Notes under the pieces: model-generated
What the model was told of the DNA's origin: nothing
Databases searched by the model: none
The model's input: only the letters and a program-made list of their open reading frames with translations
Program-made: the position numbers and the translations under genes
In this document: one piece after another, positions 31,692 to 40,466 of the stretch
Layout of the letters: the number at the start of each line of letters is the position of its first letter
Position numbering within the stretch: position 1 is the first letter of the stretch
Assembly (NCBI RefSeq): GCF_003696265.1
Contig: NZ_RFFH01000014.1
Span: 62,001 to 126,000 of the forward strand
Source of the DNA: Nocardia stercoris
Lineage (GTDB): Bacteria > Actinomycetota > Actinomycetes > Mycobacteriales > Mycobacteriaceae
Reading direction: 5' to 3'
DNA length: 64,000 bases

Positions 31692-32566
31692 CACGCTGCC
31701 CTCCTGTTCGATGTCCGGTGGTCGGCCCAGGCCCAGGTCAGCGTGCGGCGGGCCAGTACCGCGAGCGCGTGGGTGCGGTAGTCGGCGGTGCCGCGCACGT
31801 CGTCGATGGGCCGGGCCGCCGATGCGACGAGCGACCCGAACTCGCGCAGCACCGATTCGGGCAGCGGCGCCGGATCGTTCCAGGGCAGGGCCGCGGCGAG
31901 GAAGTCTTCGGCTGCCGTCGCCCGCAGCGGGGTGGGGCCGGCCGAGCCGATGCCGGTGCCGGCGGTCCGCGTGGTGCGGTCGAGGGCGAGCGCGAACGAG
32001 CACACCGCGATCACCATGGCGTTGCGGGTGCCGACCTTGGCGAAGTACTGCGGTCCGGCCGCCACCGGCACGCGGATCGCGCGGATCAGCTCGTCGGCGG
32101 CGAGGGTGTGGCGTTTGGGACCGGCGTAGAAGTCGTCGATCGGGATCGTCCGGATCCCGCGCGCGGCGGATTCGGCCTCGACCACCGCACCGGTGGCCAG
32201 CAGCGGCGGATGGCTGTCCCCCGCCGGGCTCGCGGCCCCGAGGTTGCCGCCCACGGTGCCGCGGTTGCGGATCTGCGGCGAGCCGACGGTTCGGGCGGCC
32301 TGCGCGAGCCCCGGCGTGAGCTCGGACAGCTCCCGCACGATCCGGGTGTAGGTCACCGCCGCACCCAGCCGCACCACGCCGTCGCCTGCCCGCTCGACGA
32401 CGGCCGGTTCCGGGCAGCCGGTCAGATCCAGCAGCGCCGATGGGCGGCGGCGATCGTAGTTGAGCTCCACCATCACATCGGTCCCCCCGCAGATCACCGT
32501 CGCGTCCGGGTACGCGGCGCGCAGGTCCAGCGCCTCCGCCCAGCTGTGTGGCCGCAGGAATCGCAT
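31691..32566 (-). CDS. Xanthine dehydrogenase, FAD-binding subunit
   Basis: 291 residues of the CO-dehydrogenase flavoprotein type. ICGGTDVMVEL binds the FAD pyrophosphate, and GSPQIRNRGTVGGNLGAASPAGDSHPPLLA is the FAD/NAD signature. The subunit passes electrons to NAD+. The start MRFLRPHSW at 32566 is chosen because GAAAGGGG lies upstream and the earlier ATG (32611) would add an Arg-rich stretch. It is first gene of the purine operon and divergent from pucR. Confidence 0.9.
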   Translation of the reverse strand: MRFLRPHSWAEALDLRAAYPDATVICGGTDVMVELNYDRRRPSALLDLTGCPEPAVVERAGDGVVRLGAAVTYTRIVRELSELTPGLAQAARTVGSPQIRNRGTVGGNLGAASPAGDSHPPLLATGAVVEAESAARGIRTIPIDDFYAGPKRHTLAADELIRAIRVPVAAGPQYFAKVGTRNAMVIAVCSFALALDRTTRTAGTGIGSAGPTPLRATAAEDFLAAALPWNDPAPLPESVLREFGSLVASAARPIDDVRGTADYRTHALAVLARRTLTWAWADHRTSNRRAA

Positions 32567-32883
32567 CGGCCGCCCCTTTCGTCGCAGGTCCAGCTCGCGC
32601 ACGCCTGTCACCGCCAGTCAACCCGCATCGTGTTCGCCGTGGCCACGCCCGGAACTCCGAACTGTCGGGCCCGGATCCGGGCGGAATTCGTAGGAACCTC
32701 CAAACCGGATGTCGGCCGCGTTACCGGCGACTTCCCGGGTGACATTCACGTTTCTCGCGGGTCCGAGCGACCCGCTGACCGACGACCCCGCGCCGGCTCG
32801 GTAATCGTCCGGGGGGGCCGAGGTCGGTTCGTCCGGCTTGCCGACTCCGGTCCGGGCCCGATAGTTGCTAGCGTTCGAGGACC
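32567..32883. promoter_or_regulatory. Divergent promoter region between the xdh operon and pucR
   Basis: 317 bases without a gene, holding promoters for both the purine operon (leftward) and the PucR regulator (rightward). A TAGTTGCTAGC sequence at about 32862 could contribute a -10 for pucR. No clear dyad was found that could be named as the PucR site. Confidence 0.4.
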
Positions 32884-34380
32884 ATGCGGCTGCGTTCCCT
32901 GACCACCCTGCCCGAACTGGGGCTCGAACTCGTGACCGGCGAGGCCGAGCTGGATCGGTTCGTGCGCTGGGTGGTGACCCAGGACCTGGTCGATCCGAGC
33001 CGCTATCTGTCCGGTGGCGAGCTCGTGCTCACCGGATTGGCCTGGCACCGCGACGCCGCCGACAGCGAGACCTTCGTGGCGGCGCTGGCCCGCGCGCGGG
33101 TGGCGGGGCTGGCCGCGGGTGACGCACGGCTGGGGGCGCCACCCGACGATCTGGTGCAGGCCTGCCGGCGGCACCGGATCCCGCTGTTCCGAGTGCCCGA
33201 ACAGGTGGCATTCTCGACGATCACCGAGCGCATCATGCGGGCACTGTCGGCCGAACGAGCCTCGGACGTGGCCGCGTTGCTGGACCGGCACCGGCAGCTG
33301 GTGGCCGGCACCGGGGTCGGCTCGGTTCTCGACCTCGTCGAACGCGACCTCGGGCTGCGCGGCTGGGTGGTGTCGGCGACCGGGCGGGCACTGGCCGGCC
33401 CGCACCCGGGCCCGCCACCGCAGGTGCGGACCGCATGCCTGGCCGAGGGTCGGCTGCCCGCGCTGAGTACCGTTGCCGGACAGCCATATTCGATCTTCGC
33501 GGTGGACGAGCACGGAACCTCCCGCGCCGCCGACTGGTTCCTGGTGTTCGCCGGGAACTTTCACGACTGGGCCACCGAACGACGGGCCATGGTCGGCGAA
33601 CTCGCCGCCATCGTGTCGCTGGAACGGGCCCGCGGCGACGACCGGCAGAGCGCCCAGGGCCGCCTGGCCGAAGAACTGATCGACCTGGTCGTCTCCGACG
33701 CCCGCCCGGCCGATATCGTCGCGCGCCTGAACCTCACCGGCATCGGCAGCGGACCGTATGTGGCGATCGCCGCCGCCGCGGCGGAAGGCTTGCGGCCCAG
33801 TGAAGTTCGCGCCCTGGTCCGCGAGATCCTGGCTGGCACGGCCGCCGCCACCGGAGTCGTCGACGGCGAGACCATCGCCCTGGTACCGACCGGCCACCCG
33901 CCGCTCGCCGTCGTCCAGGAGGCGCTCGACGTGCTGGCCCCCGCCTTGACCGGGACCCGGCTCTCGATCGGAGTGAGCGGCGCGGTCGACGCCGACGGCC
34001 TGCGCGGGGCCGTCGAGGAGGCCCGCTACGCCCGCCGGATGGCGGCCGGGCGGAACCAGGGGGCCAGTGTCGTCGGCCAGGACGAACTCGCCACCCACAT
34101 GCTGCTGCTGGCCGGGGTCCCCGACGAGGTGCGGCACATGTTCCGGCTGCGGCTACTGGACCCGCTCACCAGCTACGACGCCGACAACGGCGCCGATCTG
34201 GTGCACACGCTGCACACCTTCCTGCACGCCAACGGTTCCTGGACCCGCAGCGCGGAACTGCTGCACGTGCACGTCAACACGCTGCGCTACCGCATCGCCC
34301 GCATCGAGGAACTCACCGGCCGCGACCTGTCCCGACTTGCCGACCGCGTGGACTTCTTCCTCGCGTTGGCGCTGCGCTGA
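32884..34380 (+). CDS. pucR: PucR family regulator of purine catabolism
   Basis: 498 residues. The N-terminal PucR ligand domain (MRLRSLTTLPELGLELVTGE ... RYLSGGELVLTGLAW) is followed by a middle GGDEF-like CdaR domain (around 260-390). The C-terminal HTH_30 is HTLHTFLHANGSWTRSAELLHVHVNTLRYRIARIEELTGRDLS. B. subtilis PucR activates purine-degradation genes when nitrogen is limiting. Here it is divergent from the xdh operon, so it is the likely regulator of those genes. Confidence 0.92.
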   Translation: MRLRSLTTLPELGLELVTGEAELDRFVRWVVTQDLVDPSRYLSGGELVLTGLAWHRDAADSETFVAALARARVAGLAAGDARLGAPPDDLVQACRRHRIPLFRVPEQVAFSTITERIMRALSAERASDVAALLDRHRQLVAGTGVGSVLDLVERDLGLRGWVVSATGRALAGPHPGPPPQVRTACLAEGRLPALSTVAGQPYSIFAVDEHGTSRAADWFLVFAGNFHDWATERRAMVGELAAIVSLERARGDDRQSAQGRLAEELIDLVVSDARPADIVARLNLTGIGSGPYVAIAAAAAEGLRPSEVRALVREILAGTAAATGVVDGETIALVPTGHPPLAVVQEALDVLAPALTGTRLSIGVSGAVDADGLRGAVEEARYARRMAAGRNQGASVVGQDELATHMLLLAGVPDEVRHMFRLRLLDPLTSYDADNGADLVHTLHTFLHANGSWTRSAELLHVHVNTLRYRIARIEELTGRDLSRLADRVDFFLALALR

Positions 34381-34521
34381 GCTCCCCGCCTCTCCGAGTT
34401 TTTCGGCACAGCCAGGTGCCGTCGGCGTCCGGCACGCTCGGCGGCGGCATGAATGCACGGCGGTTCCGGGCGTACCCGGCGAGTTACCCGGACCGCACGA
34501 AATCAGTTGTCACGTCGGCAT

Positions 34522-37500
34522 TCACAACATGCCGCGCAGGCGTATGTCTGCCGCGTATTTGAGGATCAGTTCCCGGGTCAAGTGCGGAATGTCGCCCGTC
34601 GGGCCCACACCCGCTTCCTGCACCGCGGCCCGGAACTTGCCCGCCGGCAGCAGTGAGCCCGGGAGTGGCTGCGTGGGGCGCCGGAAGGCGTGCAGCAAGG
34701 GCAGCACCGACTGTTGCCGCTGTTTGTCCGGCAGCGCCCGCAGCGCGGTTTCGAAACGGTCCGACCAGTTGTCGAAGCCGTCGATCCGTTCGATCGGCTC
34801 CCCGGCTTCGATCAGCCAGTCGACGAAGGTGTCCAGGGAGATGTCGTCGTCGTGTGGGTTGAGGACGTCGTAGGTGCGGAACCCGGTGTCGATCGCCAGC
34901 GACAGGGTGGTGATCGCGGCCGCGGTGAAATCGACCGGCAGCCCGTCGTAGTGCGCGCTCCGACGGCCACCGGCCGGGTCGGAGAGGTAGAACGAGCTCG
35001 GTGCCAACCCGGTCGCGAGCACACTGAACAGCAAGCGGCTGAACATGTCTCCCGCGTTGAACTGCCCCGGATAGTCCGGATGGGCCAGGATCATGTCCGA
35101 GCGGAAGACCGTCACCGGCAGCCCGCACAGCTCGTGCGCCTCGCGCAGCATCACCTCGCCGGCCCACTTGCTGTTGCCGTAGCCGCTCGCGTACCCGGCG
35201 TCGATCGCCCGGACCGGGCTCACCCGGCGGATGTCCCCGTCCTCGTCGAAGGCATCGCGACCGGCCTGGCCGGCCACCGCGACGGTGGACAGGAACGCGA
35301 TCGGTTTGATCGTGGTGGTGAGCGCGAAGCGGATGACTTCCGCGGTGCCGACCACGTTGGGGCCGAACAACTGCGCGTACGGCAGGACGTGGTTGACCAG
35401 GGCCGCGGCGTGCACGACCAGGTCCACCGATTCGGTCAGTTCCTGCCAATCGGATTCGGGCAGACCGAAATTCGGCGCCGAGACGTCACCGGCGACCACC
35501 CGCAGCCGCCCGGCCGCGTCGATCCGGAAGTCCGCGTGCAGCGCGGCGCCGTCGTCGAACGCCGCGTCCAGCCGGGCCCGGGCCGATTCGGCGTCGCGGC
35601 CGCGCACCAGGCAGATCAGTGTCCCGGCGGGGTCGAGTTGCCGCAGTAGCTCCAGCGTGAGGAACCGGCCCAGATAGCCGTTCGCGCCGGTCAGCAGGAC
35701 GGTCCGCGGCGGATGCGGGGCGCGCGGCAGGGTGGGCGCGATCGCGAGCGTGGCCGGGTCGAGGAATTTGTCCAGCAGCAGATGGGCGGCCACCAGCCGC
35801 GAGCCCAGGCCGTGTACCGAGGCCACGGTCGGGCGATGATCCGCCGTATTCTGTTCCGCCACCACATAAGCGGCGATCCGGCGCAGGTCGGTATCGGGTC
35901 CGGTGATCGCGCCCACCGGGACCGACACCCCGAAGATCTCGTGCAGCAACTGCGAGAACGACAGGGCGGCAAGTGAATCGCCGCCCAGATCGGTGAACTG
36001 CTGATCGGGCAGGGCGGTGGTACCGAGCAGCACCTCGGCGGCGCGGCACACCGTCGCCAGGACCGGGCGGCTCTCGGCCTCCCGGGCCAGTTCGGCCAGC
36101 TGCTCGCTGCGGCGCCGGTCCAGATCGGCGTAGAGCTGCTCGAGCCGCTCGCGGTAGCGCTCGGCGAGCTTGGGCCGCAACGGTTTACCCATCGACGACA
36201 GCAAACCACCTGCGGCGGTGAAGGGTTCGGGCTCGATCAGGAAGTCGCGCGGGATCTCGTAGGAATTCAGTTCGGCCTCGTGCGCGATCCCGCGCAGTTC
36301 GACGGCGATCTCCCCCTTGGTGATTCGCGCCGCCAACGCCTGCGGCGTCGGCACCACCACCGCGACCAGATACGACCGCTCGCTGTTGCCGTACAGGTAG
36401 ATCTGCCGCACCGACGGGGCCGCGACGAAGAGCGCCTCCAGCCGGTTGACCGCGACGAACTCGCCCTGCGCGAGCTTCAACACGCTGTTGCGCCGGTCGA
36501 CGTACACCAGGTGATCGGGTTCGATCTCGGCCACGATATCGCCGGTGCGATAGAAGCCGTCCGAGTCGAAGATCTGCTCGGTCAGCTCGGGCCGCTTGAA
36601 GTAGCCGGGGATCATCAGGGTGGACTTGAGCAACAGTTCGCCGCGCGGATGCGGCCGGTCGGTGGCGAAATAGCCCAGCTCCGGCACGTCGACGAGTTTG
36701 TATTCCAGCACCGGTGGGCGCCGGATCCGGTTGTCGAGCATGATCCGCCCGCCGGCCTCGGTCGAGCCGTACCCGTCGTGCATGTCGATGCCCAGCAGCC
36801 GCTCCATGAACTGCCGCATGGCCGTGGTCAGCGGCGCCGAACCACACATGGTGGTGACCACTCGCCCACCGAGGACCCGGTCCCGGACCTCGGCCAGCGC
36901 CTCGGCCGCCGCCGTCGCCGGGTCGGTCCCGACCGCGATCCGGCGGTCGACCTCACCGAGATAGCGCTGATACAACAGGTCACAGACCCGGGGTACGAGG
37001 AACAGCTCCACCGGGCGCACCAGCGCGGTGTCCTCGAGCAGCGTGGACACGTCACTGCCGGCGGAGAAATAGGCGGTGCCGCCGCGGGCCAGCGCGCCCA
37101 GCAGCACACCCCGGCCCATGAGATGACCCAGCGGCATGTAGTGCAGGCCGATGGCCGGCGACAAGGCACGCGAGGATTGGGTGAATGTGCCTGCGCCCCG
37201 CCAGAATCCGGCGGCCAGGCGCTCGGTGTACATGGCGCCCTTGGGCGTTCCGGTGCTGCCCGAGGTGTACATGAGCAGGTGCAGCGGGTCGGGGTCGTCG
37301 GAAACCACCAGCGGCGCGGGCAATTCGCGACCGCGCACGACCAGTGCTTCCAGCGTCGTCAGCCGGACCTGTGCGCCCGACGCCACCAGGGCCCGGCGGG
37401 CCGCCTCCACCACCTCACGGTCGCCGTCGTCGTCCGGGTGGTAGTCGAACACGACCATGGTGCGCACCGGCGAATCGGCCTGCAGCCCCTCCGCGGCGGC

Positions 37501-38013
37501 CCGCAGCGACTCCAGACTGACCAGCCAGATCCGCGCCCCGGTCTCGGCGAGGATCGAATTCCATTGCGCCACCGGCACAGTGGTCGGCATGGGCACGCTC
37601 ACCGCGCCCGCCCGCAGGCACGCCAGATCGATCGCGGTGTAGTCGGCGGAGGTGAAACCGAGCGTGGCCACGAAGTCGCCGGGCGCGACCGGGGCCAGAT
37701 CGTCGTGCTGCCACGCCGCCGCGACGGCGCCGGCCCGCGCCCACAACTCGGCGTAACTGATCGTGCGGTAACCCGGCAGCAGGCGGCGGCTGCGCCGGCC
37801 GGACCCGTCGACCACCGACTCGGTGGCCCGCTCGGCGCAGGCGGGCCGGGTCGCGTAGCTCGTCATCACCACGTCGACCAGCTCCACCAGCCGCAGCGTC
37901 GACGTCCGCAGCGCCTCGATGACCGCCATGTCCGGCGCCGCCGCGCGGAGCCGTTCGTCGGCGAAGAGCTCAGCGATCCGCCGAGCCCGCGCCGCCCGTT
38001 TGTCCTCGATCAT
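34522..38013 (-). CDS. car: Carboxylic acid reductase (CAR)
   Basis: 1163 residues in the three CAR domains. The adenylation domain (1 to ~640) has MYTSGSTGTPKGA with K258, DGYGSTEAGG and YVDRRNSVLKLAQGEFVAVNRLE. The phosphopantetheine carrier has its attachment Ser at S680 in DLGGDSLAALS. The thioester reductase has TGANGYLGRFLTLEL from T775 and the SDR residues in YASGYGNSKWAGEVM. CAR reduces carboxylic acids to aldehydes using ATP and NADPH, and the enzyme was first described from Nocardia. No phosphopantetheinyl transferase gene is adjacent, so a distant one must activate it. The natural substrate is unknown. Confidence 0.95.
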   Translation of the reverse strand: MIEDKRAARARRIAELFADERLRAAAPDMAVIEALRTSTLRLVELVDVVMTSYATRPACAERATESVVDGSGRRSRRLLPGYRTISYAELWARAGAVAAAWQHDDLAPVAPGDFVATLGFTSADYTAIDLACLRAGAVSVPMPTTVPVAQWNSILAETGARIWLVSLESLRAAAEGLQADSPVRTMVVFDYHPDDDGDREVVEAARRALVASGAQVRLTTLEALVVRGRELPAPLVVSDDPDPLHLLMYTSGSTGTPKGAMYTERLAAGFWRGAGTFTQSSRALSPAIGLHYMPLGHLMGRGVLLGALARGGTAYFSAGSDVSTLLEDTALVRPVELFLVPRVCDLLYQRYLGEVDRRIAVGTDPATAAAEALAEVRDRVLGGRVVTTMCGSAPLTTAMRQFMERLLGIDMHDGYGSTEAGGRIMLDNRIRRPPVLEYKLVDVPELGYFATDRPHPRGELLLKSTLMIPGYFKRPELTEQIFDSDGFYRTGDIVAEIEPDHLVYVDRRNSVLKLAQGEFVAVNRLEALFVAAPSVRQIYLYGNSERSYLVAVVVPTPQALAARITKGEIAVELRGIAHEAELNSYEIPRDFLIEPEPFTAAGGLLSSMGKPLRPKLAERYRERLEQLYADLDRRRSEQLAELAREAESRPVLATVCRAAEVLLGTTALPDQQFTDLGGDSLAALSFSQLLHEIFGVSVPVGAITGPDTDLRRIAAYVVAEQNTADHRPTVASVHGLGSRLVAAHLLLDKFLDPATLAIAPTLPRAPHPPRTVLLTGANGYLGRFLTLELLRQLDPAGTLICLVRGRDAESARARLDAAFDDGAALHADFRIDAAGRLRVVAGDVSAPNFGLPESDWQELTESVDLVVHAAALVNHVLPYAQLFGPNVVGTAEVIRFALTTTIKPIAFLSTVAVAGQAGRDAFDEDGDIRRVSPVRAIDAGYASGYGNSKWAGEVMLREAHELCGLPVTVFRSDMILAHPDYPGQFNAGDMFSRLLFSVLATGLAPSSFYLSDPAGGRRSAHYDGLPVDFTAAAITTLSLAIDTGFRTYDVLNPHDDDISLDTFVDWLIEAGEPIERIDGFDNWSDRFETALRALPDKQRQQSVLPLLHAFRRPTQPLPGSLLPAGKFRAAVQEAGVGPTGDIPHLTRELILKYAADIRLRGML

Positions 38014-38055
38014 GACCGTGCCTTTCAGCCGGCCGCGCCCCCTCGAACGACAGGG

Positions 38056-39120
38056 TCAGATGCCCAGTCCGTCGGCGAGCACGGGCCATGACTTCTTGAA
38101 CTCATCTTCCCAGTAGCCCCACGAGTGGGTCCCGTTGGGCTGGAAGTCGAAGGTCGCCGGAATGTTCAGCTGGCCCAGCGTGGTCTGCAGGTTGTGCGTG
38201 CACCAGTTCACGCCGGCCTCGATCAGGCCGCCGATCACGATCTGGTCGGCGAGCATGACCGGGTCGTGACCGACCGGGCCGGCGATGTGATCGTCCTGGA
38301 TGTTGTCGTGCACCCCGGGCATCCCGGTGCCCGTGGAGAAGTACAGCTTCATTCCGCGCAGGCCCTCGGCGTGCAGGAGCGGGTCGTTGGCCTGCCACAT
38401 CGGGTCGTCGTCCTCGCCCCACATGTTGCGCACGTCGCCGCCGCCGTAGAACTCCACCACGGTCTTGACGAAATCCCGGCCGTAGTGGTCGCTGGTGCCG
38501 GCGCAACCGCTGTAGGCCCCCAGGGCGCGGTACAGCCCCGGCTTGGCCTCGGCCAGCTGCAGGATCGAGGTCTCGGTCATCGAGATGGCGGCGATCGCGT
38601 TGGTCCCGTCGGTCGCCAGCGCGGCATCGATCAGCGGCGGCAGTTCCTCGGTGAAGAAGGTCTTCCACTTGTTGACGCCCAGCACCGGGTCGGGCTTCTG
38701 CCAGTCGGTGTAGTAGCTGGAGGCGCCGCCGATGGCGGTGACGACGTTGACGTTCTTGTCGTTGAGGAACTGCAGGACGTCGGTGTTGGTCTCCCAGCTG
38801 ACCAGGTCGACGCCGCCTCCGTTGCCGTTGAGCAGGTAGAGGACCGGGCGCGGCACCGAGGTGTCGGCCGGACGCTGGACCAGGACCGTGACGTCCTTGT
38901 CCATCGCGGCCGAGTACACCTTCATGGTGAGGTGGCGGTCGCTGTCGTAGGTGACGTCGGTGATGCGGGATCCGTCCGCCGCGACCGGGTCGGCGGCCAG
39001 GCGGTGGGCCGAGATGACCGGGTCGGCGGGGTCGGCCTGCGCGGTGGTCACGGGAAGGGCGGCACACAGCGCGGCGGCAGTCGCCACTGCCGCAGTCCGA
39101 ACCCTGTGATTGAGAACCAA
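38056..39120 (-). CDS. Antigen 85-like mycolyltransferase / esterase family protein
   Basis: About 354 residues with a signal peptide (VRTAAVATAAALCAALPVTTAQA). The fold landmarks are RPVLYLLNGNGGG, FFTEELPPLIDA, AAISMTETSILQLAE (nucleophile elbow, Ser in ISM) and the catalytic His in PNGTHSWGYWEDEF, as in mycolyltransferases. The normal elbow of antigen 85 (G-x-S-M-x-G/S) has here Ala before the Ser and MTET after it, so activity should not be assumed. The start is probably the TTG at 39120, preceded by AGGTTAGG. Role: transfer of mycolates to trehalose or arabinogalactan in the envelope. Confidence 0.82.
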   Translation of the reverse strand: MVLNHRVRTAAVATAAALCAALPVTTAQADPADPVISAHRLAADPVAADGSRITDVTYDSDRHLTMKVYSAAMDKDVTVLVQRPADTSVPRPVLYLLNGNGGGVDLVSWETNTDVLQFLNDKNVNVVTAIGGASSYYTDWQKPDPVLGVNKWKTFFTEELPPLIDAALATDGTNAIAAISMTETSILQLAEAKPGLYRALGAYSGCAGTSDHYGRDFVKTVVEFYGGGDVRNMWGEDDDPMWQANDPLLHAEGLRGMKLYFSTGTGMPGVHDNIQDDHIAGPVGHDPVMLADQIVIGGLIEAGVNWCTHNLQTTLGQLNIPATFDFQPNGTHSWGYWEDEFKKSWPVLADGLGI

Positions 39121-39499
39121 CTTCGAACCTAACCTGCTCTGGACGCCGACGACCGACGCACCGGGGCGACACGTTACCCGACCGGTAGGTAGGCCGACCG
39201 GAAAACCGGCATCCCGTTCGCCCGATTTACCGGGTCCACTCGCCTCGAACGACACGCGCCCGGCGACGCCGGCCGATACGTCCCGGGAAGGCCCGAAACC
39301 CACTCCGACACAGCCGAGTTCACAGTGTTTCCGCGCGGCACAGATCCGCGGGAATTCGCCGGGACGAGCAGTCACGGAATCCGGTGATCGCATCTCGAGC
39401 GTCGATGTGAAGAAATTTCGAGGGTCGAATTGATCACCACTCCGGACATGACCTAACATTCGGTTATCAGCCTTCAATGAACGCGAGAGGACCGATCGA
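39121..39499. other. Intergenic region upstream of the mycolyltransferase and lsr2 genes
   Basis: 379 bases without a recognisable gene. The left part should hold the mycolyltransferase promoter. Short repeats of CGACCGG occur at about 39180-39215. The right part holds the lsr2 promoter, with CTAACATTCGGTTATC at about 39453-39468 as a possible -10 area. No RNA or strong dyad was found. Confidence 0.4.
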
Positions 39500-39838
39500 A
39501 TGGCGAAGAAGGTGACCGTCACCCTCGTCGACGACTATGACGGCAAGTCCAAAGCCGACGAGACCGTATTTTTCTCCGTCGACGGCTGGGACTACGAGAT
39601 CGACCTGTCGTTGAAGAACTCCGGCAAGCTGCGTGAATTGCTGGAGCCGTGGATGAACAGCGCACGGAAGGTCGGCCGTTCGGGCCGCAAGGCGGGGTCG
39701 GGCCGGATTCGGTCCGCCGCCAACGCCGAGCAGACCGCCGCCGTCCGCGAATGGGCCCGTGAGCAGGGGCACCAGGTCTCGTCTCGGGGTCGCATCCCCT
39801 CCGAGATCATGGATGCCTACAACAAGGCCAAGAAGTAA
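39500..39838 (+). CDS. lsr2: Lsr2 nucleoid-associated protein
   Basis: 112 residues. The N-terminal dimerisation domain (MAKKVTVTLVDDYDGKSKADETVFFSVDGWDYEIDLS) is followed by the C-terminal DNA-binding helix pair with the AT-hook-like RGR (VSSRGRIPSEIMDAYNKA). Lsr2 binds AT-rich minor grooves, silences horizontally acquired genes and bridges DNA. Length and both domains are normal. GAGAGGA precedes the ATG. Confidence 0.97.
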   Translation: MAKKVTVTLVDDYDGKSKADETVFFSVDGWDYEIDLSLKNSGKLRELLEPWMNSARKVGRSGRKAGSGRIRSAANAEQTAAVREWAREQGHQVSSRGRIPSEIMDAYNKAKK

Positions 39839-39866
39839 TCTCCGAACTTCGCGCACGCGCGCGGGC

Positions 39867-39901
39867 GATGGCGGTGTCCCCTTTCCGGGGGTACCGCCAT
39901 C
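39867..39901 (+). terminator. Terminator after lsr2
   Basis: GATGGCGGT (39867-39875) pairs with ACCGCCATC (39893-39901), with an inner CCCC/GGGG pairing, starting 28 bases after the stop codon. It is followed by GTCGCTTTC. Confidence 0.75.
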
Positions 39902-40324
39902 GTCGCTTTCGCGCCCCCGAGACCGCACATCCGGTAATCGATCCGGCCGTATGTTCGCGCCGGCGCCCCGCGGCCCATTCGAGTCACCGGGCGCAGATCG
40001 GCCATCGGAGTCCGAGTCGGAACAGTCCACCCGAAGCGGACATCCGGGACGAGTCCGAACCGAGAATCGAAACACTCTCCGGGTAGTCCGATGGGGCGGC
40101 AGTCCGCGAGTACAGAGAAGACAATTCACCCGTGCGGCAAACCGATGTTCGATTCGGACATTGCCTTACGAACAGGCCATGTGAACATCCGCGGGCTCAC
40201 CGATGAGACTCAGTTCATTCTCGGCAACCACACGTGAAGCAGGCCACATAATTTCCGTTCAGAAGCAATATCTTGGTACGGTGCCCAGGTCAGAATCTTC
40301 TCGACTTGTCAGGACGATATTTCC
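39902..40324. other. Intergenic region upstream of the 39-residue peptide gene
   Basis: 423 bases with no supported gene. The right third (about 40120-40324) is richer in A+T than the surroundings and must contain the promoter of the small peptide gene at 40325. No clear -35/-10 pair could be assigned, and no dyad or RNA was recognised. Confidence 0.4.
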
Positions 40325-40444
40325 ATGAGCGCAGATTTGTTCAACTTGGGTTCCGCCGCTGTCGATTTCACCCAAGAGATCACCAACATCGTTTCGAACA
40401 TCACCGGATCCATCTCCGATATCCTCAGCTGGCACCTCAGCTAG
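40325..40444 (+). CDS. Small acidic amphipathic peptide (39 residues)
   Basis: ATG preceded by AGGA at a good distance opens a 39-residue frame starting MSADLFNLGSAAVDF, containing TNIVSNITGSISDILSW and ending in HLS. There is no Lys/Arg, no signal peptide and no Cys. A helical wheel of residues 10-35 would put Ile/Val/Leu/Trp on one face and Asn/Ser/Thr/Asp on the other. Size and character are like the tiny mycomembrane proteins PorH/PorA/ProtX of corynebacteria, some of which are mycoloylated on Ser. This is an analogy only. It shares GSAA with the 38-residue peptide at 1987-2103. Confidence 0.65.
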   Translation: MSADLFNLGSAAVDFTQEITNIVSNITGSISDILSWHLS

Positions 40445-40448
40445 CTTT

Positions 40449-40462
40449 CGGGCCGGCGCCCG
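40449..40462 (+). terminator. Short hairpin directly after the small peptide gene
   Basis: CGGGC-CGGC-GCCCG begins 4 bases after the stop codon of the 39-residue gene and ends 4 bases before the stop of the convergent gene. It is weak, with no T-run. Confidence 0.35.
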
Positions 40463-40466
40463 CCGA

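Noticed and set aside
40183..40239. An 18-codon GTG-started frame in the region before the 39-residue peptide
   Set aside because: No ribosome binding site and no resemblance to the other small peptides.
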